64,000 nt of DNA from the NCBI GenBank assembly GCA_947846985.1, contig CANTUZ010000001.1, positions 35,922,727 to 35,986,726 of the forward strand, given 5' to 3'. A program made the position numbers and the translations under genes. Every line of letters begins with the position of its first letter. The stretch's first letter is position 1. Source of the DNA: Fratercula arctica (Eukaryota > Chordata > Aves > Charadriiformes > Alcidae). Of the stretch, positions 35,386 through 46,128 are shown piece by piece. The notes beneath the pieces are model-generated. The model had not been told where the DNA came from. It searched no databases and was given only the letters and a program-made list of their open reading frames with translations.

Positions 35386-37369
35386 CAGATTCTGGAAATA
35401 TCCCTATGAGTTGGAGACTTTTATTCCTTCCATCCAGAAATAATCATACTGTATTCACACGTGGCCATGTAATTGGAGCTGTTTGTCAGCTTTCGATTTT
35501 TAATGTAAGCAAATTCTGACTACTGAATAAATATTCTTCTAGAAACCTGAGAGTGAGAATATTCCAAAGTGTCCTGGGAATTATACGTATGTTTGCTTTT
35601 CCTTTTCTATTTTAATATTTTATCCAAACTTTTAAAATTATTTTAATCCTGTCTCCCAGTTGTGAGCTTATTCAAGATTTTGCCTGCCTTTAGCCATAAA
35701 ATAAAACTTAAAAAAAAAACTCTGCAGACTTCATAGAAACCAAATCGCATAGCAACAGATCACCAAGGTTTTCATGAGCCTTAGCGCTTTCAATATGTAC
35801 TCTCTACTGACTTTATTTTATAGGTATTTACATAGCCTATTTTAATACATGGTTTAAAAGGCTTCAGAATTATTATCCAGATTGCAGGGTAAAAATACTG
35901 CATAATGAACTCTGTGAAGTTAGTCATGTACATTTTTGTGGTTCACAAATTGTTTTTTCCTTTTCCTCCTCAAAGTTCTAAGTGATTGCCATACTCTTTT
36001 AATTCACATAACATTGAATGCAACAAAGGAAAATTGAGATTCCAGAATCAATGCTTGGTCAGCTTCCAGATGAGAAATTAGGAACAAAAGTTGCATCTGT
36101 ATTAAAAAATATATCGCTTGCATTTAGATTAATACAGTATTAGTACAAACCACAGTGAGACAGCTTGAAAGTTGCAAAAAAGCAGGAAGCAGGATCAAGT
36201 GATAGTCAAATGCAAAAAGTGAAGACGAAGCTGGCATTGTGTTGGACATGACAGAACCTCTGTCTGGACATCAGATGTTGATTTTACATAGCAACTGGGA
36301 ACCTACATAGAAGAAAAGATGAGGGTATGAGAGTGGACATAAAAACAGAAAAAGTCTTAGTCTAGTAACAGCAAGAAACTATACAGGAGCTGAGAAAGAG
36401 CACAGGTTTTCAGACTCCACTGCAATTACACACAACATTTAAATAGCTTTGCTTACCTGTAGCTTTGCATATTTAGATTTCTCATAAATTTAGTACAACC
36501 TGTCATTTTTTACAATAAAATCATACAACTAGTGACTGGAGACCCGGTGTCACTGTATTTGCTCTTACGGTACGACTTTAAGCTGGAATAATGATATATT
36601 CTCATTGTGAAAATGTACTTGCCTGGCTATTTTGAGCTACCAATTGTTAAATGAAGTAGTAAACGGAAAGGTGAGTGGACTGGAAGTGTTCCCTTAATCA
36701 GCTAGTCTGTTTATTAGGTGATAAGTTATCCATTTCCCAATTAGACAGTCATAGCTGGTCCAGTTAGTGATTGGTGAGCTTTTGTACAATCTACTGCCCA
36801 GGTTACTGAGGGGTAACAGCACTTGATAGATGTGTGTCAAAAGGTAACTGAAATCTTCCAGTATTGTAAATCATTTATGTAAGCATAAGTAGATTAGATT
36901 TAATCGTAGGCAAGGCCACACAATATAAAGGTGATTAAAAATCACACATAAAATTCAATGAAATAATCTAAAATGATGAGCTGGAGGAAAAATTAAGAGG
37001 AAATGACAATTGGTCATGCACCTAATGCAGGGTGTGTCATCTTACGTACTTCATGCAGTTCCTCTCAGCCCATCTTTAGTTCATCTAGAACTATAACTGG
37101 TACAAAATGCAGTAAGGATTATCTGGTATGTGGGATGGATTCCATTTGAAGAAACAATTGATATTACAATTGCTCATCTTGCAGAGGAGGTAAAGGAAAA
37201 GAGTAGAGCTAATCAAGAATGGCACTGAGAAGATGAATTGGAAATGATCATTCTGAATTTCTGATAACTGCAGCACTAGGGATACCATGTGGAATTTTTA
37301 GTCAGAATGCTTAGAAATATTTTCCACAAAACCTGCAATTAAATTATAACATTTACTTTCCAAAATAAA

Positions 37370-37645
37370 AAAAGACATCTCAGAGTTCAATAAGGAGCTA
37401 GACAAATTGCTGAAAGATCAGTCTACAGATAAATATTACACATTATCATCCAGGTGAATCTTTGGGCTCATGAAGTTCCTACATCACTGACTGCAGAAAG
37501 CAAGAAGAGGGAAACAGTCATTTAACACTTGCCCTGCTCCTGTTACCCTTTCCCTAACCATCTGTTCTAAGCTGCTGCTGGAGATGGTATACTTGGTTAG
37601 ATGGGCCTTCAGCCTCATCCAGTACAGCTGTTCCTACATTCTTTT
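37370..37645 (+). mobile_element. Old CR1-like LINE 3' end
   Basis: Ends with TACTTGGTTAGATGGGCCTT, CAGCCTCATCCAGTACAGCTG and TTCCTACATTC. This 'TAGATGGGCC..TC-GATCCAGTA-GGC-TTCTTATGTTC' type of 3' end is typical of older CR1-related elements shared by sauropsids (turtles, crocodilians, birds), not of the bird-specific ATTCTATG tails elsewhere in this window. Upstream, AGAGTTCAATAAGGAGCTAG and CATCCAGGTGAATCTTTGGG also fit that 3' UTR. The left edge is approximate. Confidence 0.7.
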
Positions 37646-38111
37646 GTATTTGTATACACGGTTTGTGTTGAATAATAAGTAACAAGGGGACGAATATATG
37701 GTAGAACTGAGCAGATGTCCAGATTTAAACTGAATGTTCATGAACTGTTACCAGAATCATAGTTTCTAAGGTCTGTGGGACTATTGTATGGAGTTAGGAA
37801 ACCAATGCCACTTTTTCACAAAATTGCTATTGTTGTTGTAAACCAGCAAATAATGATGATGGTGTGCAAAGATGTCTTCCTATGGCATAACAGATGTTTG
37901 AGTTCTTTTAGTTATTTATGCTAGATCTTTGGTTTTTAATAGTTGGCCACATAATGATTTACCAAATAATTTTGGATTTGTTTTTTATTATGTGGACCAA
38001 GTCCAAAAGTAGATAATACACTTTTATAGGCTACATTTGTTTGAAACTGATTTTGAACTATAGTGTGCTAGACTGTTGCAGAGCATTTGTCCAGGACAAG
38101 GCAGAGAGCTT
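37646..38111. other. Unassigned spacer
   Basis: Nothing recognised between the old CR1-like tail and the next reversed CR1. Confidence 0.5.
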
Positions 38112-39290
38112 TCACAGAATCACAGGATCACTGAAAGTCTGAGGTTGGAAAGGACCTCTGTAAGTCATCTGGTCCAACTGCCCTTCTCAAAGCAGGGTCA
38201 ACTAGAGCTGGGATGCCCAGGACCATGTCCAGAAAGCTTTCTAGTATCTCCCAGGATGAAGACTCCACAGTTTTCTGGAAAAACCGTGCCAACGCTTAGT
38301 CACCTTCACAGTAAAAAGTGTTCCTGGTGTTCAGACAGAACCTCCTGTATTTCACTTTGTGCCCATTGCCTTTGGTCCTGTCACTGGGCACCCCTGAAAA
38401 GAACCTAGCTCCATCTTTGAGTCCTCCCTTAAGATATTTATAGACATCGATAATATCCCCATGAGCCTTCTCTTCTCCAGACTGAACAGTCGAGCCCTCT
38501 CAGCTTTTCCTCATATGTGAGCTACTCTTGTAGCCTTTGTTGGACTCTCACCAGTATGTCCATGTCTCTTCTGTATTGAGGAGCCCAGAACTGAACACAG
38601 GACTCCAGGTGTGGCCTCACCAGTGCTGAATAAAGGGAAGGATCATCTCCCTCGAGCTGCTGGCAATATGTTGCCTAATGCAACCCGGGATGCTATTAGC
38701 CTTCTTCACAGCAATGCACATTGCTGGTGCCTGTTCAAGTTGGTGTCCACCCACACAAGCAGAGCCTTTTCTGCAAAGCTGCTTTTCGTCTGTGTGGCTC
38801 CTAGCATATATTGGTGCCTGGGGTTGTTCCTCCCCATGTGCAGGACTTTGCAGTTCTCCTTGTTGAACTTCATGAGGTTCCTCTCAGCCCGTTTCTCCAG
38901 CCTATTGAGGTCCCCCTGGATGGCAGCACAAACCACTGGTATATCAACCACTCCTCCCAGCTTTGTTTCATCAGCTAACTTGCTGAGGTTTACTCTGCCC
39001 CATCATCCAGATTATTAAAGAAGATTTAAAACAGGACTGGAGCTAGTATTGATCCCTACGGTACACCACTAGCCATTAACCTCCAACTAGACTTCCCACC
39101 ACTGATGACTACCCTCTGGGCCCAGCCATTCAGCCAGTTTTTAACCCACCTGACTCTGCTCATCTAGCCTATACACCATCAGCTTCTCTACGAAGGTTTT
39201 GTGGGAGACAGTGTCAGAGACCTTACTGAAGTCCAGGTAGACAATATCCACTGCTCTCCCCTCATCCCCTCAAGCCAGTGAAACCTTGTT
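38112..39290 (-). mobile_element. CR1 LINE, 1.2 kb, reversed
   Basis: The left edge TCACAGAATCACAGGATCAC is the reversed tail. GAGGTTGGAAAGGACCTC and CATCTGGTCCAACTGCCC follow, then ORF2 read on the minus strand: the last codons (38280-38410), the V-Q-x-W-x-P-Q-Y-R-R-D segment (about 38560-38590), the L-M-K-F-N-K-E-N-C-K-V-L-H-M-G-R-N-N-P block (around 38820-38880) and the RT core near 38950-39130. It ends near 39290 inside the block encoding the T-x-D-I-V-Y-L-D-F segment. The tail octamer is TTCTGTGA-like, as in the 12-kb copy. Confidence 0.93.
38420..39270 (-). pseudogene. CR1 ORF2 remnant (reverse transcriptase), catalytic box altered
   Basis: Best open piece is 38706-38951 on the minus strand, carrying L-N-R-L-E-K-R-A-E-R-N-L-M-K-F-N-K and the L-H-M-G block. 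Just upstream in translation the catalytic motif reads L-A-D-E instead of F-A-D-D (around 38965-38980), so one of the two metal-binding aspartates is replaced. Further breaks separate this piece from the upstream RT core. It is non-functional. Confidence 0.8.
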
Positions 39291-39840
39291 TGCAGGTTAC
39301 AGAACCAGTTGCAAAACCGAGCCAGTTGTAATGGGATTGAAAAGACAGGCAGCTATTGCCTCTGGGTCTTTCTTCAAACCTGTAAGCAGTTAGTGGTTAG
39401 GTCTTATGGACTTTTTATTGTGCCAGATTATCCAGCTTTAGAAGGGCAGAGTTTAAAAGCTCTAGTTTCTCTGAAGGACAAAACTGACAGGTTTCACAGC
39501 TCTGCAGTGAACCTTTGGAGACTTACGCTGCTCTGTACAGCTGACACCATATGCTGTATTCCTTCACAGCAGTAGACCTCTGAGTACCACCACATTCTCT
39601 CAAACTCCCTCAGAGAAAACTAGTAAAAACAGTTAACATTAAAACCGTCATTTTTTACTCACCTATCAATCTTCTAATTGCAATATTTAAATTACCCTTG
39701 CCTATTAAATTTAATTTCTTTCTTCTGTCTTCCTTTCCACATCTTCAAACATTTTTTCTTACAGGCTTTTTAATTCTCGCTGAATTAAATAAACAATCAA
39801 ACAAACAAATAAATAAATGATATATTAGAGACAGAAATAA
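39291..39840. other. Unassigned spacer between two reversed CR1 copies
   Basis: Contains an ORF at 39309-39575 (+) without recognisable domain, and an (AAAC/AAAT)n-like stretch at about 39785-39817. Confidence 0.5.
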
Positions 39841-41330
39841 GAATCACTATATCATTCAGGTTGGAAGGAACCCCTTAGGGTCATCTAGTAACAACTCCCT
39901 CTGTTTAAAACAGGGTCAGCTAGAGCAGGTTGTCTGGGGCTATGTGCAATTGGGTTTTTGATGATCTCCAAAGATGGAGACTCTACAACTTCTTTAGGCA
40001 ACCTGTTCTGGTGTTTGACCACCTTCACAGTAAAAAAGTGTTTTCTTATGTTCAGATGGAATTTTGTATGTTTTAATTCATGTCCATTGACTGTATCCTG
40101 TCCATAAGCACTACTGAGAAGAGTCTGGCTCCCTTTTCTTCATCCCCTCCCTTCAGCTATTTATGTATATTGATGAGATCCCCCTGAACCTTCTCCAGGC
40201 TGAAGAGTCCCAGCTCCCTCAGCCTTTCCTCATATGAAAAATGCTCCACTCCCTGAATAAGTTTTGCTTGGAGCATTACTTGGTCCATAAAGTCTATACC
40301 TTTCTTGTAGTGGGAGCGCAGAACTGAACTCAACCCTGTAGATGCAGCCTCACCAGTACTGAACAGAGGGGAAGGATCACCTCCCTCAGACTGCTGGCAA
40401 CACCCCTAATGCAGTCCAGGAGGCTGTTGGCATCCTTTGCTGTGAGAGTGCATTGCTGTCTCATAGTAAGCTTGTTGTCCACCAGGACCCCAAAATCCTT
40501 CTTGGCAAAGCTGCTTTCCAGATAGTTGCCTTCCTTTGTATATTGGTGCACAGAGTTATTCTTCCCCAGATGCAGGATGTGGCATTTACCCTTGTTGAAA
40601 TTCACAAGGCTCCACTCCAGCCTATCTAGGTCCCTCTGAATGGCAGTATAACTGTCTGGTGTATAAACCACTCCTCCTAGTTTTGTATCATCTGAGAACC
40701 TGCTCCATCCCATCATCCAAGTCATTAATGAAGATATTGAAGTGTTTTGGAGCCAGAACAGACCCCTGGAGTACACTGCTAGCAACTGCCTCCAATTGGA
40801 CTTTGTGCCACTGATCACAGCACTCTGGGCCCAGTCATTCAGCTAGTTTTTAATCCATCACACTGTCCACTTGTCTAAACCTTACTTCATCAGTTTGTCT
40901 ATGATGATGTTTTGTTAGGCAGTGCCAAAGGCTTTTCTGAAGTCAAGGTAAACAATATCTGCTGCTCTGCCATCATCCACCAAGATATTCACATAATTGT
41001 AGAAGTCTATCAAGTCGGTTAAGCATGATTTTGCCTTCATAAATCCATGCTAATTACTCTCAGTTACCTCCTTGTCCTTCATGTGTTTGGAAAAGCTTTC
41101 CAGCAGATTTTTCTCCATCATCTTCCCAGAGACTTAAGTGAGGCCAATTGGCCTGCAGTTCCCCAAATCTTCCTTCTACCCTTCTCGAATATAAGAGTGA
41201 TATTTGTTCTCTTCTTGTCTTCAGGTAACTTGCAATTACATCAGGCAGCTCCCATCAGGCCCCATTAACTTACGTACATCCAGTTTGTTTAACTGCTCCC
41301 TGATTTGGTCATCCTCTGCTGATGATAAAT
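39841..41330 (-). mobile_element. CR1 LINE, 1.5 kb, reversed, longest copy in the window
   Basis: The tail side at 39841 is decayed (GAATCACTATATCATTCAGG), then GTTGGAAGGAACCCCTTAGGG and CATCTAGTAACAACTCCC. The element continues through the ORF2 C-terminus, the V-I-L-P-L-C-S-V-L-V-R block (about 40340-40375), RT core and thumb, and the K-A-F-D and Y-x-D-F-x-K regions (40890-40960). It extends past the I-M-E-K-N-L-L-E-S-F-S block (41060-41130) to about 41330. It reaches further 5' than the other copies here. Its spacing and orientation parallel the 38112-39290 copy, but the 3' tails differ, so they are separate insertions rather than a duplication. Confidence 0.93.
40330..41330 (-). pseudogene. 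CR1 ORF2 remnant with F-S-D-D in place of F-A-D-D
   Basis: The minus-strand ORF 40330-40818 (162 codons) carries the catalytic box at 40687-40698 as F-S-D-D. Both aspartates are kept and only the alanine is changed. It continues with L-D-R-L-E-W, V-N-F-N-K-G-K-C-H-I-L-H-L-G-K-N-N, F-G-V-L-V-D-N-K-L-T-M and V-I-L-P-L-C-S. The segment just before the box is scrambled: the V-P-Q-G-S-V-L-G-P block is not readable in this frame, indicating a frameshift near 40740-40790. The upstream RT region is in other registers. Confidence 0.83.
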
Positions 41331-44300
41331 CTTGATATTCTTCATAGTAGAAACATTATAAATATATCTGTATGACCATGTAATGTAATGTTTACAATTC
41401 CTTTCTCTTAACCAATGCATACGGATCCTATGGTTATTTTTTGTCATATGGTAGGAGAACTTTTTTTTCATGAACTATCTGAAGGTGATAAATATTCTGC
41501 ATGATTCTTCTCAGAAATGTTTCTCTTTTCTTCTGTCTAAGAATGTCCATGCCTAAATTAGCAACCTTGGAAATCCAACAGCTATTTTGATATTGTCTAA
41601 AAGTAATCTGTTATAAAGAGGCTGAAGTAAAACATTTATGAAGCAGTAAATACAATATCCGATGTAGTGTCAGAAAATGTCTAAGATGAGGATCAGCCTA
41701 GAGATGAACAGAACATTAGGGGAGAGAAAGCAGGGTCTGAAAGAAGTGCTGCATTTAGGATCAAAACCAAATCCAAGTATTTCCGTTCCATAGCTAAAAG
41801 CCTTTGAATACATCTGGTACCCAACATCTGACCTCCTATGACTGACCAAGTAGCTATCACAAAGACATCGATCTTTCTTTATTAGTGAGAAGTGTGGCAG
41901 GTGTTTAATTCACTACACTTCTCTAATCAGTGACTGGAAAATAGTTTTTTTCTCATAATTGGGACTCAGTGTTTTCCATTACGATCAAAGCTCCTTTATT
42001 TTTCTTCATTGCCTAATAGAGTTAGTGTGTTACTTCTGTGTGCATTTATGTTAAAAAAAAAAAAAAAAAAGAAAAAAAAAAGATCATTTTGCCTCTTCTG
42101 GCTCTGTTAGCCAACTAAATTGATATTTCTAATTACAGTATGACTGCTATCTCACACTCAGATGAAGTGGACTTCATTGAGTTCTGGATTTCTTTGATAG
42201 AATGAGTGATTTTTCTATAAAAGAACTTTGATGCTTAATAAATTCAGAGACTTTTAAAGCAAACATAATAAAAAAAATCTTTCCATTGCATGGAAAAAAA
42301 CCCACTACAATATTATAATATGGAACAGTTGCTTTGTAAAAACTACAAACATCTTGTAAGATTTCATTGTCTCACATACTAACTAAAATTCATAGTCTTG
42401 TGGGGAAAAATAAAATTACAAATCACTTCCAAACTTTGCTTATTGTATTTTGAATCAAAGCTGCATATTGCTATACTGAATGCCCTACTGACTACTATGC
42501 AGTTCTTTTCCATGTGCATTCCTTTGAAAGTCAAAAGGAATGAGGTAGATTCTGTGATGGTCATACACCAACTGGAAAAGCTGGAATTGTTTTTCAAACG
42601 TACAACCCTCATTTCTTTTGAGGATGAACAAGGAAAAAAAAATAAAGCAGCTTGATTTTTGCATCCCACATTACATTTACTTACTTTAAAAGTGCATCTT
42701 TCCAGTGTAAACTAAGACAATAGTCTCTTTAAGACCAGAAGCTATATCAAGTACTAAAATCTAAATTTTTATGCGATATTGTCACTATTGTAAGATTCAA
42801 ATGAAAGTCCTCCTCAGTGTTCAATGGATGCATTAAATCCTATGAGGCCTGAGATCTTTTAGAATTTTTCCTCTGAGTCCTAGCTTGTCATTTTTCTGAG
42901 AAGAATCTCACTTAGGAGGGATTCATTTGGACTTGATTTATAAGGTGGTGTGATGACAGAGGCTTGACAGAAAGATGAGTTGAGAAGTTAAGCTATTAGT
43001 CTGAAATTTCGTCCTTGTCACTCCCTGCCCTAAAAAGCAGCTTTCACTTTACAAAATGTATTTTTTGCAGAATAATTCCATTTAGCTTTTCTTTAGTTTG
43101 TCGTTTCAAACACAAGGCATTAAAATATTAACCTCTGAACAGATCTTTCTCTGTTATGACCTGTATTCTATCTCTCTCTGCCTCTCTGTCTCTTTCAAAC
43201 CTATCTATATTTGTATCTCATACTTACACATGCTTTATGATAAACCCTGGAAAAGAGAGACTGCTAATGGAAAAAGCAGAAGATAGCGTCCCTGATGAAG
43301 CCTACCTCAACTGAAAAAATTCTGCTTGCTGCAACATAAGGGGAGTAAGTCTGTGAGCATTTGGAATCCATTCTTAGCACATATTAACAGCTAATCCTCA
43401 ATAGGTGTTTACAGATGTCTTAATCTCTCTAGAGGGATTTCCTTTTCCTACTTTCCCATAATAGGAGAGGTTTAGGAATTTAAAGACTAGAATGCACTAA
43501 TAATTGTTTGACTTTACTTTCCCGTTACCAGTTAAATGCTCTTTTGTCTACCTTTTACATGCCATATATGAACTGAGTAAATCTAATCTTTTTTCACAAA
43601 TTGATTGCAGCCAAAAAATGTTATGTCTTTAGTATTTAAAGGTAGCTGTTTCTGTATATATTTAGAGCTTCATGTAAAAACACCTAGATTTTTCAGAGGT
43701 CTCTATCATCAGCATTCCATTATTGACTCATGCTTAAGCATTAATATCCTGGCGTGGAGGCAGTCAACATCTTTAAGGGTAGGTATATATAAACCATTTT
43801 TAGAGATCAGACAAATTAAAGAAGAAACAACATTACCAAATGCAAAATCATAAACCTCAGAACATAAAGGATAAAACCATGCAACAATACCCCAAAAAAA
43901 TTAAAATAAATTCTGACTTATAGTGAAATTGCTAGTTATAAATTTGAAATATTTTTAAAAGCCCATGTAAACAGCAAAAGAAAGATATGAAATCCTATTT
44001 AGGTCAGGTCTTCTCCCATTCTATTTCTGATACCTCAACCACAGAAAAATAAAAGAGGAAGTACAGTCCTACCGGTAAGGTACTAATCAAGCATTTCTTT
44101 GTTCTCTCTGGGGTGAGAATGATGCCATTTTGCCATATCATGTCCTCTTCTCCTGAATCCTGTGCTAAACTCCCTCCTTGGCTGTATCTCTCAGACTCTT
44201 GGAAGGAAATTTGCCTAACTGCAGGCCAAAATCCTCTCACGTGAGAATGGGTCACACTGAGTTGGCCATATGTTTGCTGTGTGCAAATGGTTTATATTTG

Positions 44301-44497
44301 TAAGGCTTCAGGAGGTGTCTAGCCTCAGGTGGTTTATTATGAGACTTGGCAGGTTTCCCTTGGTATGTCCCCCAGGTACCTTAAGCACTACTGACAGTAC
44401 CTCTGATAGACCTGCTTCTCATGCTGCAGAATAAGCGTTTGCTCCAAATACCTCTCTTTTCTGCTACTTTTTTTTTTTCAAAATCATACTCAGATGC
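41331..44497. other. Unassigned spacer, 3.2 kb
   Basis: No element recognised. It contains A-rich tracts at 42053-42082 and a short CT-rich tract near 43169-43195. The interval 44000-44260 is richer in GC than its surroundings and has an 83-codon minus-strand ORF (44004-44255) with mixed, non-repetitive composition but no recognisable domain. Confidence 0.5.
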
Positions 44498-45156
44498 TGT
44501 CCTGGTTTGAGGTAAAACAGAACCAAATTTCTGTTCAGTAATTTTACTTCGCAGCTATGCTTCTTCTAACTAATTGAACTCTCTGAAATTAACAGCATAG
44601 AAGACAGTATTGCACTTCCAGAGGGACAAGATCTAATTGTTTAAACTTTATACCAAGGAATGGTATGCAGAGAGGTTTGAGCTTGTACTTATTGCTATAA
44701 CAACCAAGGCCAACTAACTTTGTTATTTGTCCTGTTGGAGGGTTGAAAGCAGAAAAGCATAGAGGGGTTGAACCTGTGGGGAGGACTGGACAGGACAGGT
44801 GACCCAAAACTGACCAACAGGGTATTCCCTCCCATCCGCATCATGCTCAGTATAAAAGCTGAGGGATGAAAGGGGTCAGCCTCTTCCTTCAATGAACGGT
44901 GTCTGAGGAGGTCTCTGTTTGCTTGTCTGCCAGTGATCCTGACCCGTGTGTTACTGAAACCAGATATGGAATCCAGTTCCTGTGCATCACTTAGTCCAGT
45001 CTGGGACTTTCCCAGTCCCTGACGGTGATGTGTTCGTCATCCTTGGAGCTCGATATGGATTGTATATATTGTATATATTTCTTTATTTTTATATATATAT
45101 TATTATATTTTCTTTTTATCATTAATATTTATCAATACTTATAAATATCTTATATC
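44498..45156 (+). mobile_element. ERV solo LTR, forward, 5' part (LTR family C), interrupted by CR1
   Basis: Starts TGTCCTGGTTTGAGGTAAAA and contains GGGTATTCCCTCCCATCCGC, CATCATGCTCAGTATAAAAG (core promoter at 44851-44857) and CGGTGTCTGAGGAGGTCTC, then an AT-rich segment with TATATAT tracts (45057-45150). It is preceded by GATGC (44493-44497). The LTR resumes after the CR1 at 45157-45495 and ends at 45624, where GATGC is repeated, so both outer boundaries are fixed by a perfect 5-bp target duplication. No retroviral coding sequence is attached. Confidence 0.93.
44851..44857 (+). promoter_or_regulatory. TATA box of LTR family C
   Basis: TATAAAA in GCTCAGTATAAAAGCTGAGG, about 350 bp into the LTR. 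An ideal core element, placed at the expected U3/R junction. Present activity is unknown. Confidence 0.65.
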
Positions 45157-45495
45157 TTATCAACACTTATAAATACTTAAAGGGTGGGTGTCAGGAGGGT
45201 GGGGCCAAGCTCTTTTCAGTGGTGCCCGGGGACAGGACAAGGGGTAACAGGCACAAACTTGAACACAGGAAGTTCCACCTAAACATGAGGAGGAACTTCT
45301 TTACCCTGAGGGTGGCAGAGCACTGGAACAAGCTGCCCAGAGAGGTGGTGGAGTCTCCATCTCTGGAGACATTCTAAACCTACCTGGATGTGTTCCTGTG
45401 CAACCTGCTCTAAGGTGACCCTTCTCTGGCAGGGGGGTTGGACTAGATGATCTCCAGAGGTCCCTTCCAACCCTATGATTCTATGATTCTATGAT
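45157..45495 (+). mobile_element. CR1 LINE 3' end nested inside an LTR
   Basis: Forward 5'-truncated CR1: ATACTTAAAGGGTGGGTGTC, AGGAGGGTGGGGCCAAGCTC, ACATGAGGAGGAACTTCTTT, GAGAGGTGGTGGAGTCTCC, GCAGGGGGGTTGGACTAGAT, and three clean TTCTATGA octamers ending about 45495. The sequence encodes only the C-terminus of ORF2. Because the LTR is bounded by matching duplications outside it, this CR1 must have inserted after the LTR. The 5' junction carries a 21-bp near-repeat (see findings). Confidence 0.95.
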
Positions 45496-45497
45496 TT

Positions 45498-45624
45498 CAT
45501 TAAGGTAGTTTAGTTTCTTTTAAACTCATAAGTGTCTTTCTCTCTTCCTCTTCTCCTTGGAGAGAGTGGTGGGGAAGAGCATCTGTCGTTTGTTTCAGTG
45601 GCCAGTCCAGACCAAACCACGACA
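45498..45624 (+). mobile_element. ERV solo LTR, forward, 3' part (LTR family C)
   Basis: Right part of the LTR that begins at 44498: GAGAGAGTGGTGGGGAAGAG, TGGCCAGTCCAGACCAAACC, ending ACGACA at 45619-45624. AAACCACGACA pairs with the starting TGTCCTGGTTT as an imperfect terminal inverted repeat. GATGC follows directly (45625-45629), matching 44493-44497. Confidence 0.92.
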
Positions 45625-45841
45625 GATGCTCATCCCTGTGACTTCTGACCATGGCAGGTTTTCCAGACAGGGTTATGCGTGGACACCAGGGTCTTCTGAA
45701 GGTTTCTTCAAAAACACAGGGGTCTCCCATCACTGGTGTCACGCCCCACTCAGAAAAGAGGCTGGGGGTAAGTGACTGAGATTCATAAATCCCCAGCGGC
45801 ACGGTCTAAGGTGAGACAAATCTCAAGGTCTGTGTACAAAC

Positions 45842-45847
45842 ATTTAT
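45842..45847 (-). terminator. AATAAA polyadenylation signal in LTR family D (minus strand)
   Basis: TTTATT on the plus strand, about 105 bp from the 3' end of the LTR in its own orientation. The position fits an R/U5 boundary. Confidence 0.55.
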
Positions 45848-45884
45848 TAGGTTAGTAACCAGGTCTTAACTAGATAATTGGTTA

Positions 45885-46015
45885 GGTATGTAACAAATTA
45901 TGGCAAGTGGTAAGGTATGCATTGCATTAATTAGCAACAGGTATACAACAAACTATGGCAAGCAGTACTTAATGACAGATATACAATGAATTATGGCAAG
46001 TGATATGGTATGCCT
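45885..46015 (-). repeat. Three diverged tandem repeats inside the LTR
   Basis: Copies start near 45885, 45940 and 45978. Each contains a core like GTATACAACAAACTATGGCA followed by AGTGG/AGCAG/AGTGA. The spacing is 55 and 38 bp, so unit length varies. In LTR orientation they lie just upstream of the polyadenylation signal. Confidence 0.75.
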
Positions 46016-46026
46016 TGTGTTACTTC

Positions 46027-46128
46027 TTTGAAAAGAAAAAAAAGAAAAAAAGAAAAAAAAAAAAGAAAGGAAAGAAGCAAAGGGATAGAGAAGAAGAGAT
46101 AGAGAGGGAGAAGGAGAGGGAGAGAAAT
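46027..46128 (+). repeat. Purine-rich (GAAA/GGAGA)n tract
   Basis: About 100 bp of nearly pure A and G on the plus strand, first A-rich with single Gs, then GAGAGGGAGAAGGAGAGGGAG. It lies inside the LTR and produces spurious lysine/glutamate- or phenylalanine/serine-rich open frames on both strands. Confidence 0.93.

Larger units (their letters stand above)
25851..37369. other. Unassigned AT-rich spacer, 11.5 kb
   Basis: The longest stretch without a recognised element. It holds (AAAC)n at 28010-28036, A-rich tracts at 29190-29240 and 34489-34506, a T-run at about 30089-30104, a 13-bp direct repeat AACTACATACTGT at about 28229-28257, a CpG-containing block near 31000-31260 that could be a conserved non-coding element, and an unexplained interval with overlapping ORFs at 34806-35385. 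No splice-bounded exon or protein family could be recognised. Confidence 0.55.
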
